From Nonomuraea purpurea (lineage in GTDB: Bacteria > Actinomycetota > Actinomycetes > Streptosporangiales > Streptosporangiaceae), in assembly GCF_042650645.1 (NCBI RefSeq), contig NZ_JBHSBI010000006.1, positions 124,001 through 188,000 of the forward strand: a stretch of 64,000 nt of DNA, read 5' to 3'. The notes below the pieces were generated by a model. It searched no databases. It saw nothing but the letters and a program-made list of their open reading frames with translations, and was not told the origin of the DNA. The position numbers were made by a program, and so were the translations under genes. Below, in pieces: positions 34,877 to 43,355 of this stretch; position 1 is the stretch's first letter; each line of letters begins with the position of its first letter.

Positions 34877-35685
34877 TCTTTCACAGCTCCCGCGAGAAGT
34901 CCGGAGACGAAATGTCGTTGCAGCGCAAGGAACAGGATCGCCATCGGGATGGCGGCGACGGCCGTACCCGCGAGGATCGCGCCGTAGTCGGTGTCGTTGG
35001 CGCCCTGCATGGAGGCTATGGCCAGCGGGATCGTGTAGGCGTCACGCGTGCGCAGCGCGATGAGCGGCCAGACGAAGTCGTTCCACTGGTAGAGGAAGAG
35101 GTAGATGCCGAGCGCCGCGAGCGCGGGCCGCATCGGCGGCAGCACCACGCGCCAGAACAGCCGCAACTCGCCGCAACCGTCGACGCGCCCGGCGGAGAGC
35201 AATTCGTCGGGCAGCGCGGACATCGACTGCCGCATCAGGAAGATCCCGAACGGCAACGCCAGGTTGGGCAGGACGATCGCCTGGTAGGTGTTGAGCCAGT
35301 CCAGCGCCAGCATCATCTTGAACAGCGGCACCAGCGTCACCTGGCTGGGGATGACCAGGCCCAGCATCAGCAGCCCGAACATCAGCTCCTTGCCGCGGAA
35401 GGTGTACTTCGCGAAGCCGTACCCGGCCATCGTGCAGACCAGCCCGGCGAGCAGCGTGTAGATCGTGGCGATCAGCGTGGAGTTGGCCACGACCCTGCCG
35501 AAGCCGACGGCCGACTCCAGCGAAGCCAGGTTGTCCATCAGGTTCCCGCCGGGCAACAGCGGCGGCGGGCTGCCGAACACCTCGGCCGTGCTGTGTGTGC
35601 TCGCGACGACCAGCCAGTAGAACGGCGCCAGAACCACGGTGACCATGATCAGCAGCGACGAGGTCAGCATCGTTTTGCGCATCAT
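34873..35685 (-). CDS. Sugar ABC transporter permease (MalG type)
   Basis: A 270-residue membrane protein with six predicted helices. The EAA loop that docks the ATPase reads SAGRVDGCGELRLFWRVVLPPMRPALAA. GGAGGG precedes the tandem ATGs at 35685 and 35682; the second gives better spacing. It overlaps the GH36 gene by 4 bp and follows the MalF-type permease by 58 bp. No ATPase gene is in the operon, so a shared MsiK-like ATPase elsewhere is likely. Confidence 0.93.
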   Translation of the reverse strand: MMRKTMLTSSLLIMVTVVLAPFYWLVVASTHSTAEVFGSPPPLLPGGNLMDNLASLESAVGFGRVVANSTLIATIYTLLAGLVCTMAGYGFAKYTFRGKELMFGLLMLGLVIPSQVTLVPLFKMMLALDWLNTYQAIVLPNLALPFGIFLMRQSMSALPDELLSAGRVDGCGELRLFWRVVLPPMRPALAALGIYLFLYQWNDFVWPLIALRTRDAYTIPLAIASMQGANDTDYGAILAGTAVAAIPMAILFLALQRHFVSGLLAGAVKE

Positions 35686-35743
35686 GAACCCTCCTTCGTC
35701 GGGCCCATGTTTCCCTGCTCACTGATGACCTCGACAAGCTCGG

Positions 35744-36661
35744 TCATGTGCGGTCCCCCAGGAAGCGGAACTGAACGATGCCGAGAATCCCGATGATCAC
35801 GGCGAGTGCGTAGCCGATGGCCGAGGCGTATCCGAAGTCGAAGAACTTGAAACCGTTGTTGTACAGGTACAGGCCGAGGGTCAACGTGCTGTTATCGGGG
35901 CCGCCGTTGGTCATGATGTACGGCTCGTCGAAGAGTTGCAGCGTGCCGATCGTGGACATGACCAGCGTGAGCAGGATGACGGGGCGCAGCCCTGGCAGCG
36001 TGACGTGCCTGAAGCGGCCCCAGGCGCCGGCCCCGTCCACGGCGGCGGCGTCGTAGTGGTCCTGGGGCAGCGCCTGCAGCCGCGACAGGTAGATCACCGC
36101 GTTGTAGCCCGTGTAGTGCCAGGTCAGGGCGAGGCCGATGGCGACCCGAGCCCACAGCGTGTCGGTCAGCCACGGGATCGGGGCCACGCCGGCCAGCCCG
36201 AGCACCCAGTTGACCAGGCCGAACTGCGGGTTGAGCAGCACCGCGAAGAGCAGTCCGTACGCGACCAGGCCGGTGATCATGGGCATGAAGAAGCCGAGCC
36301 TGATGAAGCCCTTGAACCTGAGCAGCGAGGAGTTGAGCGCGACCGCCAACCCGATCGCCAGCGCCAGCATGACCGGCACCTGGACCAGCAGGATGACCGT
36401 GGTGTTGCCCAGCGCGGTCCAGAACAGCGGGTCGCCGGCCAGGCGCTGGTAGTTCGCCGCCCCGGCGAAGGTCTGCAGCGCGCCGTCGGTTCTGAACAGG
36501 CTCAGCCAGAACGACCAGGCGATCGGATAGAGCTTGAAGATGGCGAACAGGGCTATTGCGGGGAGTACGAACAGGTAGGGGGCGAGCTTCTTGCCCGTCC
36601 ACCGGCGGGAGGGCGGGCGCCGGGGCACCGTGGCGGCGGCCCGCTCGGTGACGGCGGTCAT
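35744..36661 (-). CDS. Sugar ABC transporter permease (MalF type)
   Basis: A 305-residue inner-membrane protein with about six helices after an Arg-rich N-terminus (RRPPSRRWTGKKLAPYLFVLP). The EAA motif is YDAAAVDGAGAWGRFRHVTLP, followed by the usual QLFDEPYIMTNGGPDNSTLTL. ATG 36661 overlaps the stop of the binding-protein gene by 4 bp (ATGA), so stoichiometry is coupled. Confidence 0.94.
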   Translation of the reverse strand: MTAVTERAAATVPRRPPSRRWTGKKLAPYLFVLPAIALFAIFKLYPIAWSFWLSLFRTDGALQTFAGAANYQRLAGDPLFWTALGNTTVILLVQVPVMLALAIGLAVALNSSLLRFKGFIRLGFFMPMITGLVAYGLLFAVLLNPQFGLVNWVLGLAGVAPIPWLTDTLWARVAIGLALTWHYTGYNAVIYLSRLQALPQDHYDAAAVDGAGAWGRFRHVTLPGLRPVILLTLVMSTIGTLQLFDEPYIMTNGGPDNSTLTLGLYLYNNGFKFFDFGYASAIGYALAVIIGILGIVQFRFLGDRT

Positions 36662-38004
36662 CGCAGGACCTTACGGCCCGTCTGCTGGGCGATGAGGTCG
36701 GCGGCCTCCTTGAGCACGGCGGCCGGGTCGGCGCCCTTGAGCAGCACCTTGGTCTGGGCGTCGGTGACGGCCTTGAGCGCTCGGGGGTAGTCGGCGGAGT
36801 AGTTGGTCACGTAGGAGGGGCTCTTGAGCGCGTCGAAGAAGACCTCGCCCTTCTTCTGCCCGCTGAAGAAGGCGGACTCCTCGTGGAAGATCGGGTCGTC
36901 GTACGCCGACATGAGGGCGGGCGCGATGCCCTTGCCCTTGTAGATGGCGACTTGGCTCTCCGGCCGGGTGAGCACGTACTCGGCGAAGGCGTAGGCGGCC
37001 TCCCTGACCTTGCTGGTGCCCGCCACGGCCAGGTGCGTGGAGTTGACGGTGGCGGATACCTTGCCGCCCGCGGTGACGGCGGGCGGGAGCCGGACCTTCC
37101 ATTTGCCCTTCTGGTCGGGCGCGTTCTCCTCGACGATGCCTCCGAACCAGGTGGGCATGGACTGGACCGCCACCGAGCCCTTCTTGATCGTGCTGATCAT
37201 GGTGTTCCAGCCGCCCGACATGTCGGCTACCAGGCCGGCGTCGTTGAGCTTCTTGATGATCGTCATGGCGGTGATCGCCTGCGGCGTGTCGAGCGTGACG
37301 TTGCCCTGCATGTCGAAGTAGAAGCTGTCCTGGAGCTGGATCAGCATCTGGAAGAAGTTCGCGGAGTCGGCCTGCGAGGCGGGCTTGTCGATGGCGAGCA
37401 GCTGGACGCCGGTCTTCTCCTTGAGCTTGATCCCGGCTTCGATGACCTCGTCCCAGGTCTGCAGCGCCTCGACGTCCACTCCCGCCTGCTCGAACAGGTC
37501 GGCCCGGTAGTAGAAGCCGGCCGAGTTCGCCTCCCAGGGCAGCGCGTAGACCTTGCCGTCCCTGCTGACGGTCTCCCACATGCCCTGGGCGAACTTGGCC
37601 TTGTGCTGGTCGGCGCCGAGCGGTACCAGGTCGGCCAGCCCGCCGGGGAACTTCTCGATGTAGGAGGGCAGGTAGTCGACGCCGATGTGCAGGACGTCGC
37701 CGAGCCCTTGGCCGCCCGCGGCCATCCCAGTGGTGATCTTGTCCCAGATGGCCGGGTTGCCGATGTCCTGGACATCGACCTTGATGCCGGGGTACGCCTG
37801 CTGGAAGCCGGGCACGAGCTCCTTCATCATCGCGGCCGGACCCTGCCAGCTCCACACGGTGACGTTGCCGGTCGCGGCGGTGCCGGTCGGGCCTGACGGA
37901 GCCGGGGCCGCGGCAGTGCCTCCCCCTCCGCAGGCGGAAAGCGCGGATCCACCAACTGCCAGCGCGCTGAGCTGGAGGAATCGGCGTCGGTCGAGGTTGG
38001 CCAT
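36658..38004 (-). CDS. Sugar ABC transporter solute-binding lipoprotein (Tat-exported)
   Basis: A 448-residue extracytoplasmic receptor, family 1 SBP. The N-terminus MANLDRRRFLQLSALAVGG has twin arginines followed by lipobox LSAC (Cys about 25), so it is probably a Tat-exported lipoprotein. VTVWSWQGPAAMMKELVPGF, WDKITTGMAAG and LPWEANSAGFYYRADLF are typical of oligosaccharide receptors. ATG 38004 has GGGAG 7 nt upstream. It is the first gene of the operon. Confidence 0.93.
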   Translation of the reverse strand: MANLDRRRFLQLSALAVGGSALSACGGGGTAAAPAPSGPTGTAATGNVTVWSWQGPAAMMKELVPGFQQAYPGIKVDVQDIGNPAIWDKITTGMAAGGQGLGDVLHIGVDYLPSYIEKFPGGLADLVPLGADQHKAKFAQGMWETVSRDGKVYALPWEANSAGFYYRADLFEQAGVDVEALQTWDEVIEAGIKLKEKTGVQLLAIDKPASQADSANFFQMLIQLQDSFYFDMQGNVTLDTPQAITAMTIIKKLNDAGLVADMSGGWNTMISTIKKGSVAVQSMPTWFGGIVEENAPDQKGKWKVRLPPAVTAGGKVSATVNSTHLAVAGTSKVREAAYAFAEYVLTRPESQVAIYKGKGIAPALMSAYDDPIFHEESAFFSGQKKGEVFFDALKSPSYVTNYSADYPRALKAVTDAQTKVLLKGADPAAVLKEAADLIAQQTGRKVLR

Positions 38005-38086
38005 GATCGAACTCCCGGGGGATGCGGAGGCGGCCTGATGCCGCGAGACATTACCTCCGCGTTCCCTCGACTTGCAATATCTCAAC

Positions 38087-38114
38087 GAAAACTTTCAGCT
38101 CTTCACCGAAAGTT
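38087..38114. promoter_or_regulatory. Possible operator upstream of the sugar operon
   Basis: GAAAACTTTC (38087-38096) and an inverted pair AACTTTC (38090-38096)/GAAAGTT (38108-38114) lie 85-110 bp upstream of the binding-protein start. The arms resemble LacI-family half-sites and match the motif in front of the glycosidase gene. The -10/-35 elements are not obvious. Confidence 0.35.
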
Positions 38115-38210
38115 GGCTGCAAACCATTGACGCACGAGTGCTAGATGGCTGAAATGTGAGCAAATCCAACATGTATCCTCAAAATCCCTCATCTCCCCAG
38201 AGGAGCGGTG

Positions 38211-38510
38211 GTGGGACGTGTTCGAACTCGTGGCCTCCCGGCCGTCGCCCTGCTTGCCGTGCCCCTGACCGGCCTGCCCGCCGCCGCCGACTCGGCGCCC
38301 GTCGGCGTCACGCTCTCGGCGGAGACCACCACGCTGCCGCTCGACGGCACCACCTCGCTGAAGGTGGAGGGCAGGAATGCCGACGGCACCCCGGCCGATC
38401 TGACCGGCGCGTCCGACTCCGGCGGGGCCGTGACCTTCTCCGGCGGCGTGACCAGCCGAAACGTCGAGGGCGGCGCGAGCACCGCGAGATCGTCGTGCGC
38501 CACCCCCTGA
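38211..38510 (+). pseudogene. Remnant of a secreted protein (signal peptide plus partial Ig-like domain)
   Basis: About 100 codons from GTG 38211 (AGGAG 5 nt upstream) encode a signal peptide (GLPAVALLAVPLTGLPAAADS) and an Ig-like start (VTLSAETTTLPLDGTTSLKV). Near 38480 the frame breaks: the next frame continues EIVVRHPLIRSGGRYASR with coding character while the first runs to a quick stop. It looks like the two ends of a large secreted enzyme joined by a deletion. Its promoter region would face the sugar operon, so it may once have belonged to that locus. Confidence 0.5.
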
Positions 38511-38526
38511 TCCGCAGCGGAGGCCG

Positions 38527-39258
38527 CTATGCCTCGCGGGCGCGGAGGAAGGCGTCGATGGCCGCGCGGACGGCGTCCCTGGTCGGTTCGAGGGTCAGCC
38601 CGTGATCGCGCAGAACGTCCCCGACCACGCCCGACCGGTCGCGCAGGAGGCCGAGGAGCATGTGCTCGGTGCCGATGTAGTTGTGCCTGAGCTCGGCGGT
38701 CTCGGCCAGCGCCGCCGACAACCCGCGCCGGGCGTCGGTCCCGACCGCGACGGCCGCCGGCGCCTCGGACCCGGCGGGCAACCGTTCCTCGAGGCTGGCC
38801 CGGAGCCTGGCCGGATCGACGCCCTGGGCGCTGATCGCCTTCACGGCGAGCGTGTCAGGGTCGTCGAGAATGGCGAGGAGTATGTGGCCGGCCCCGATGG
38901 CGGGCTGGCGCAACCGCCGGGCGTGTTCCTCGGCCCGTTCGAGCGCGGTCTTGGCGCGGCCGGTGTAGCGCTCGAACGCCCCCGCTGTGGCGAGGTCGCC
39001 GACGGTGAGGCTGGACCACCGTCGCCCGTAACGCTGCTGGGCCGCCTGGCGGCTGATGCCGAGCCGGTCGCCGATGTCGGACCATGAGCAGCCCTCCGCC
39101 CTGGCCAGCTCGACGAGGTAGCCCAGCAGCCGGTCGCCGACGCCCTGCAGGTCGGCGAGCACGCCTTCGGCCTCGGTGAGCCTGGTCAGCGGGTCGGCGC
39201 CAGGACCGCGCGCGTCGACGATCAGCAGCAGCTCGGCGAGATCGGGAAGCTCAGGCAC
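38527..39258 (-). CDS. HTH plus Clp_N-domain regulator
   Basis: A 243-residue cytosolic protein. After an N-terminal helical part comes an HTH (WSDIGDRLGISRQAAQQRYG, about 61-80), then two Clp N-terminal repeats (AIGAGHILLAILDDPDTLAV and YIGTEHMLLGLLRDRSGVV) without any AAA+ domain. Such proteins are likely regulators that use the Clp_N fold as sensor or adaptor. GTG 39258 is preceded by CATAAT with a 6-nt gap, so the mRNA is probably leaderless. It diverges from the serine-hydrolase operon across two palindromes, one of them overlapping its own promoter. Confidence 0.85.
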   Translation of the reverse strand: MPELPDLAELLLIVDARGPGADPLTRLTEAEGVLADLQGVGDRLLGYLVELARAEGCSWSDIGDRLGISRQAAQQRYGRRWSSLTVGDLATAGAFERYTGRAKTALERAEEHARRLRQPAIGAGHILLAILDDPDTLAVKAISAQGVDPARLRASLEERLPAGSEAPAAVAVGTDARRGLSAALAETAELRHNYIGTEHMLLGLLRDRSGVVGDVLRDHGLTLEPTRDAVRAAIDAFLRAREA

Positions 39259-39272
39259 CCCACCATTATGCC

Positions 39273-39321
39273 TGTCAACGAATGCCTTGACACTTTCAGA
39301 TTGTCAATGCCAGCCTTGACG
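39273..39321. promoter_or_regulatory. Two near-identical palindromic operators
   Basis: TGTCAA-N8-TTGACA at 39273-39292 and TGTCAA-N8-TTGACG at 39302-39321 have identical arms and spacer length and are 29 bp apart centre to centre. The first lies directly upstream of the CATAAT -10 of the HTH-Clp_N gene, the second ends one base before the ATG of the serine hydrolase. A dimeric regulator, most simply the HTH-Clp_N protein itself, could control both directions. Confidence 0.65.
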
Positions 39322-39322
39322 C

Positions 39323-40975
39323 ATGAACATCGACTCGCTGGCAGAGGCACTCGACGGGCTCGTGCCGGAGATCATGGATCACTGCGGGACGCCGGGATTG
39401 TCCATCGCGGTGGGCGTCGGCAGGGAGGTGGCGCTGACCCGGGCGTACGGACTCGCCGACCTCGCCACCGGCCGCCCGATGACGACCGACACGGTCGGCC
39501 CGACCGGCTCGGACGCCAAGCCCTACACCGGCGTGGCCGCCATGCAGCTCGTCGAACGCGGCCTGATCGGGCTGGACGTTCCGGTCAACGACCACCTGGA
39601 CGGGCTGCGCATCGACAACCCGCACGGCCCGCGCCCGATCACACTGCGCGACCTGCTGACCCATCACAGCGGCCTGGGCACCAGCATGGGCAACTGGGAC
39701 CGGGTGCCGCCCGCGCCCCTGGGCGAACACCTGCGACGGGTGTTCGCGGCCGGACGTTCCGACGCCTACGGCGGGGCCGTCCTGCCGTTCTGGGCCGGGC
39801 CCGTGGGCGCGGGCTACCAGTACAGCAACCTCGGGATCGCCGTGGTGGGCCTTCTCGTCGAACAGCTCAACCCCGACCGGGTGCCGTTCTCCGAGTGGGT
39901 GCGACGGCACGTCTTCGCCCCCTTGGCGATGGACTCGACCTGCTTTCCCCCGGCGCAGCACCCCGACTTCGTCCCCGCCGAGCTGCTGCAGCGCCGGTCG
40001 GTCGGGTACGCGACGCTGCCCGGGTTCCGGTTCCCGCTGCCGGCGCTGTACCCCGGCGACTACCCGGCCGGATCCGCGCTGACCACGCCCGGCGACCACG
40101 CCCGGTTCATCCTCGCGCTGCTCAACGGGGGCCACCTCGACTCCGGCGCCATCCTCCGCCCGGACACGGCCCAGCAGATGATCACACCGCAGGCCGCCGG
40201 CGGCGACCGTCTGGGGCAGCGCGCGAAGACGTCGGTCGGGCTGGTGTTCAACGTGTTCGACGAGCACATCGGCCACGGCGGCGAGTACCTGTGGGGCTGG
40301 AGCCACTTCACCCGCGGCTGGCCAGGGCACGGCGTGTCGCTGGTGATCTCCGCGAACCAGTACGACCTCGGCGACTTCGGGCTGTCCGAACGCCCCAGCC
40401 ATCTCGCCGCCCGCTTGGTCGCCGAAACCGTCACCGCCTGGGTGCGCGGCCTCGACCCCCGCCCACGCCACACCCCGGCGGCCGCCCGAGGCTACCTGGC
40501 CGGAATGCTGATCGGCGACCGGCTCACCACCCGGCTCGGCATCCCCACCCCACCCTCGGCCGAGGAGATCGCGCACATCGCCCGCACCGCGATCGTGGAC
40601 GTCCCATGGGAGGCCGAAGTGTTCCGGCAAGCGGTCCCCCAGGTCCGGCTCCCTGCCGCTCGCGACGACACCGCCGCGACAGCCTTTTCCGGCACCGCCG
40701 CCACTCCCCGCAACACCGCCACGGCCCTTTCCGGCACCGCTGCCCCTCCCGGCGACACCGCCACGGGTCTGAACGAGAGCCCGGCCACCGCATCCGGCAG
40801 GGCCGCCACGGCCGTCTCGCCCCGTGACACCGCCGCCCTGCGGGACAAGGCCGCCGCCGTCCTGGGCGAGGGCGTCGCCGCCGTGCTGCGTGAACTGCCC
40901 GCACACCAGCTGGCCCTGGTACGGCGGCAACTCGGCGTACCCGGCTTCGGTGCCATGGCAGGCGTGGACGGATGA
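39323..40975 (+). CDS. Serine beta-lactamase-like hydrolase with low-complexity tail
   Basis: A 550-residue class C/penicillin-binding-like serine hydrolase. The nucleophile motif is SDAK (Ser63, Lys66), the second motif YSN (167-169), and HGGEYLWGW is near the expected HxG position. No signal peptide is seen, so it seems cytosolic. After the domain (about 390) comes a tail with imperfect repeats of Ser/Thr/Ala/Pro (FSGTAATPRNTATALSGTAA) and a final helix. Its stop overlaps the next ATG (ATGA). Substrate unknown; such proteins cleave esters or D-amino-acid peptides. Confidence 0.85.
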   Translation: MNIDSLAEALDGLVPEIMDHCGTPGLSIAVGVGREVALTRAYGLADLATGRPMTTDTVGPTGSDAKPYTGVAAMQLVERGLIGLDVPVNDHLDGLRIDNPHGPRPITLRDLLTHHSGLGTSMGNWDRVPPAPLGEHLRRVFAAGRSDAYGGAVLPFWAGPVGAGYQYSNLGIAVVGLLVEQLNPDRVPFSEWVRRHVFAPLAMDSTCFPPAQHPDFVPAELLQRRSVGYATLPGFRFPLPALYPGDYPAGSALTTPGDHARFILALLNGGHLDSGAILRPDTAQQMITPQAAGGDRLGQRAKTSVGLVFNVFDEHIGHGGEYLWGWSHFTRGWPGHGVSLVISANQYDLGDFGLSERPSHLAARLVAETVTAWVRGLDPRPRHTPAAARGYLAGMLIGDRLTTRLGIPTPPSAEEIAHIARTAIVDVPWEAEVFRQAVPQVRLPAARDDTAATAFSGTAATPRNTATALSGTAAPPGDTATGLNESPATASGRAATAVSPRDTAALRDKAAAVLGEGVAAVLRELPAHQLALVRRQLGVPGFGAMAGVDG

Positions 40976-42168
40976 GCATGGACAGTCAGGTGGTGCTCGA
41001 AGCGCTGTCGATCGCGGTGTCGGCGGGCGTGCCGACGCTGCTGTGGGGCAGCCCTGGCACCGGCAAGACCTCCGCCGTGGTCGCCCTGGCCGAGTCGCTG
41101 AACTGGCCGATCGAGGTGGTGATCGGCTCGATCAGGGAGCCGAGCGACTTCGCCGGCCTGCCGGTGATCTCCGACGGCGCCGTACGGCTGGCCCCGCCGG
41201 CGTGGGCCCAGCGGCTCGTCTCCGCAGGCCACGGCCTGCTGTTCCTGGACGAGCTGACCACCGCTCCCCCGGCGGTCCAGGCGGCGATGCTGCGCGTGGT
41301 GCTCGAACGCGTGGTCGGCGACGTACGGCTGCCCGACAAGGTGCACGTGGTCGCCGCCGCCAACCCTCCGCAGGAGGCGGCCGACGGCTGGGAGCTGGCG
41401 CCGCCGCTGGCCAACCGGCTCGTCCATCTCACCTGGCCGGTCGACGGCAGGCAGATCGCCCGCGGCCTGACCATGGGCTTTCCCCTCCCACCGCTGTCGG
41501 CGTTCGAGCGTCCCCCGACGCCGGAGCACGCCGCCGCGGCCCGAGCGTCCGTGGCGGCGTTCCTGGAAGTCAGACCGGCGCTGGCCCTGCACGTCCCGAA
41601 CGGCGCAGCACCCGGCCCGAACGGCCAAGGTTCGCACGGACCGGATGACGCGACGGCGGATCAGAGTGTGCCAAGGGTAGGCGGGACGGCGGTCAGGCTG
41701 GACGGGGCGGCGGCCGGACTGGGGTGGCCCAGTCCGCGTTCGTGGGAGGCGGCGGCCAGGTTGATCGCCGCCTGCTCGGCCGTCGAGGCTTCACCTGACG
41801 TCCTGGCCGTGCTGGTGGCCGGTGCCGTCGGCGAGGGCGCGGCCCTGGAGTTCCTGTCGTGGCGGGAGCATCTGGACCTGCCCGACCCCATGACCGTGCT
41901 CCAGAACCCGGACGCGTTCGAACTTCCGGGCCGAGGCGACCGGGCGTTCGCCGTGCTCACCTCGGTCGTGAGCGTCACCGTCGCGGCGGGCGACGCGGAC
42001 CTGTGGCAGGCCGCGTGGCGGGTGATCGCCAAGGCCGCCCGTACCGCGCCCGACGTCGCCACTCTGGCCGCCAGAACGCTGGCCGCCCACCGGCCCGCCG
42101 GCGCCCGCATCCCCGAGGCGCTGCTGGAGCTGGCCCCGATCCTGCGTGCCGCCGGGCTCATCGCGTAG
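40972..42168 (+). CDS. MoxR-like AAA+ ATPase
   Basis: A 398-residue ATPase. Walker A GSPGTGKTS (about 26-34), Walker B LLFLDEL (about 89-95) and sensor-like AAANPPQEAADGWELAPPLANR are intact. A divergent C-terminal half contains an insertion with low-complexity Gly/Pro/Asp. MoxR ATPases usually work with a vWA partner as chaperones or remodelers; the vWA gene is immediately downstream. It begins with a 4-bp overlap with the hydrolase gene. Confidence 0.9.
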   Translation: MSMDSQVVLEALSIAVSAGVPTLLWGSPGTGKTSAVVALAESLNWPIEVVIGSIREPSDFAGLPVISDGAVRLAPPAWAQRLVSAGHGLLFLDELTTAPPAVQAAMLRVVLERVVGDVRLPDKVHVVAAANPPQEAADGWELAPPLANRLVHLTWPVDGRQIARGLTMGFPLPPLSAFERPPTPEHAAAARASVAAFLEVRPALALHVPNGAAPGPNGQGSHGPDDATADQSVPRVGGTAVRLDGAAAGLGWPSPRSWEAAARLIAACSAVEASPDVLAVLVAGAVGEGAALEFLSWREHLDLPDPMTVLQNPDAFELPGRGDRAFAVLTSVVSVTVAAGDADLWQAAWRVIAKAARTAPDVATLAARTLAAHRPAGARIPEALLELAPILRAAGLIA

Positions 42169-42176
42169 GGGCCGGC

Positions 42177-43355
42177 ATGCTGGACACGTTCCCTCCCGAC
42201 CTGCGCGGGAAGTGGGCGGCGGCCCGCGTCTGGGCCGCCCACCAGGCCCCCTACCTGGCCCACGCGCTGCTCGCCCTGCACCCCGTCGCCGTCGACCGCG
42301 ACGGGCTGAGCCGCTTCCCCGCCGACACCCGCTGGCACGTCCACGTGAGCCCTCATGAGCTCGACCGCCAAAGCGTGCGGGAGGTGGGGTTCTGGCTGGT
42401 CCACCAACTGACCCATCTGCTGCGTGAACACGCCCGCCGCTGCCCGGCCACCCACTGGAACGACGACCGGCGGCGCTGGAACCTGGCCGCCGACGCGGAG
42501 ATCAACGACGACCTCGCCTTCGGCGCACTTCCCCCGCAAGCGGCCACCCCCAAACGGCTGGGGCTGCCGGACGGCGGCACCGCCGAGCAGTACTGGGCCG
42601 CACTGCCGAACCTCGACCACACCGAACTTCTCGACGGCGACTGCGGCAGCGCGTGCGACGGTCTGCCCCGCGTCTGGGACCACGCCGGCCCCGGCCTGTC
42701 CCGTACCGGCGCCCGGCTCACCGCGCTCGACACCGCCAGACGCATCCGCGAACACCATCGCCTGCGCGACGACCTCCCGGCAGGCTGGCTCCGCTGGGCC
42801 GACCACGTTCTCGAACCGACCGTGAACTGGCGAAGGCGCCTGTCGGCGAGCATCCGCCGCGGCGTCGCGGACGTCGCGGGACGCGTCGACTTCACCTACC
42901 GGCGTCCCTCGCGCCGGTCCGCCGCCCTGCCGCACCTCGTCCTGCCCAGCCTGCGCCGTCCGCTGCCCTCGGTGGCGCTGCTGATCGACACCTCAGGTTC
43001 GGTGAGCGACGCCATGCTGGCCCAGGCGGTGGCCGAGACCGCCGGGGTGCTGCGGGCCGTCGGCGTCGGCCGAGGGCTGGTCAAGGTCATCTCGTGCGAC
43101 GCCCGGGCCTACCGCGCCCAGTCCCTCGCCCGGATCTCGGACCTGCGGCTGGGCGGGGGCGGGGGCACGGACCTGCGTACGGGGTTCGCCGCGGCCCTGG
43201 CGCTGCGTCCACCGCCCGACCTGATCATCGTCCTCACCGACGGCCTCACCCCTTGGCCGGACCGCCCGCCCAGGACCCGGGTGATCATCGCCCTGCTCGC
43301 CGCCGCCCAGACGCCTCCGTGGGCGGACACCGTACTCATTGGAGCCGCATCATGA
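42177..43355 (+). CDS. vWA-like protein with metallopeptidase-like domain (DUF2201 type), catalytic Glu replaced
   Basis: A 392-residue cytosolic protein. The N-terminal domain has HQLTHLLREHA (His76, Gln77, His80), where a zinc peptidase would have HExxH; Gln instead of Glu suggests it binds but does not cleave. The C-terminal vWA domain has the MIDAS motif LLIDTSGSVSDA (about 267-278) and a later VLTDG. It is the usual partner of the MoxR ATPase. ATG 42177 has AGGGG 6 nt upstream. The stop overlaps the next gene (ATGA). Confidence 0.85.
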   Translation: MLDTFPPDLRGKWAAARVWAAHQAPYLAHALLALHPVAVDRDGLSRFPADTRWHVHVSPHELDRQSVREVGFWLVHQLTHLLREHARRCPATHWNDDRRRWNLAADAEINDDLAFGALPPQAATPKRLGLPDGGTAEQYWAALPNLDHTELLDGDCGSACDGLPRVWDHAGPGLSRTGARLTALDTARRIREHHRLRDDLPAGWLRWADHVLEPTVNWRRRLSASIRRGVADVAGRVDFTYRRPSRRSAALPHLVLPSLRRPLPSVALLIDTSGSVSDAMLAQAVAETAGVLRAVGVGRGLVKVISCDARAYRAQSLARISDLRLGGGGGTDLRTGFAAALALRPPPDLIIVLTDGLTPWPDRPPRTRVIIALLAAAQTPPWADTVLIGAAS

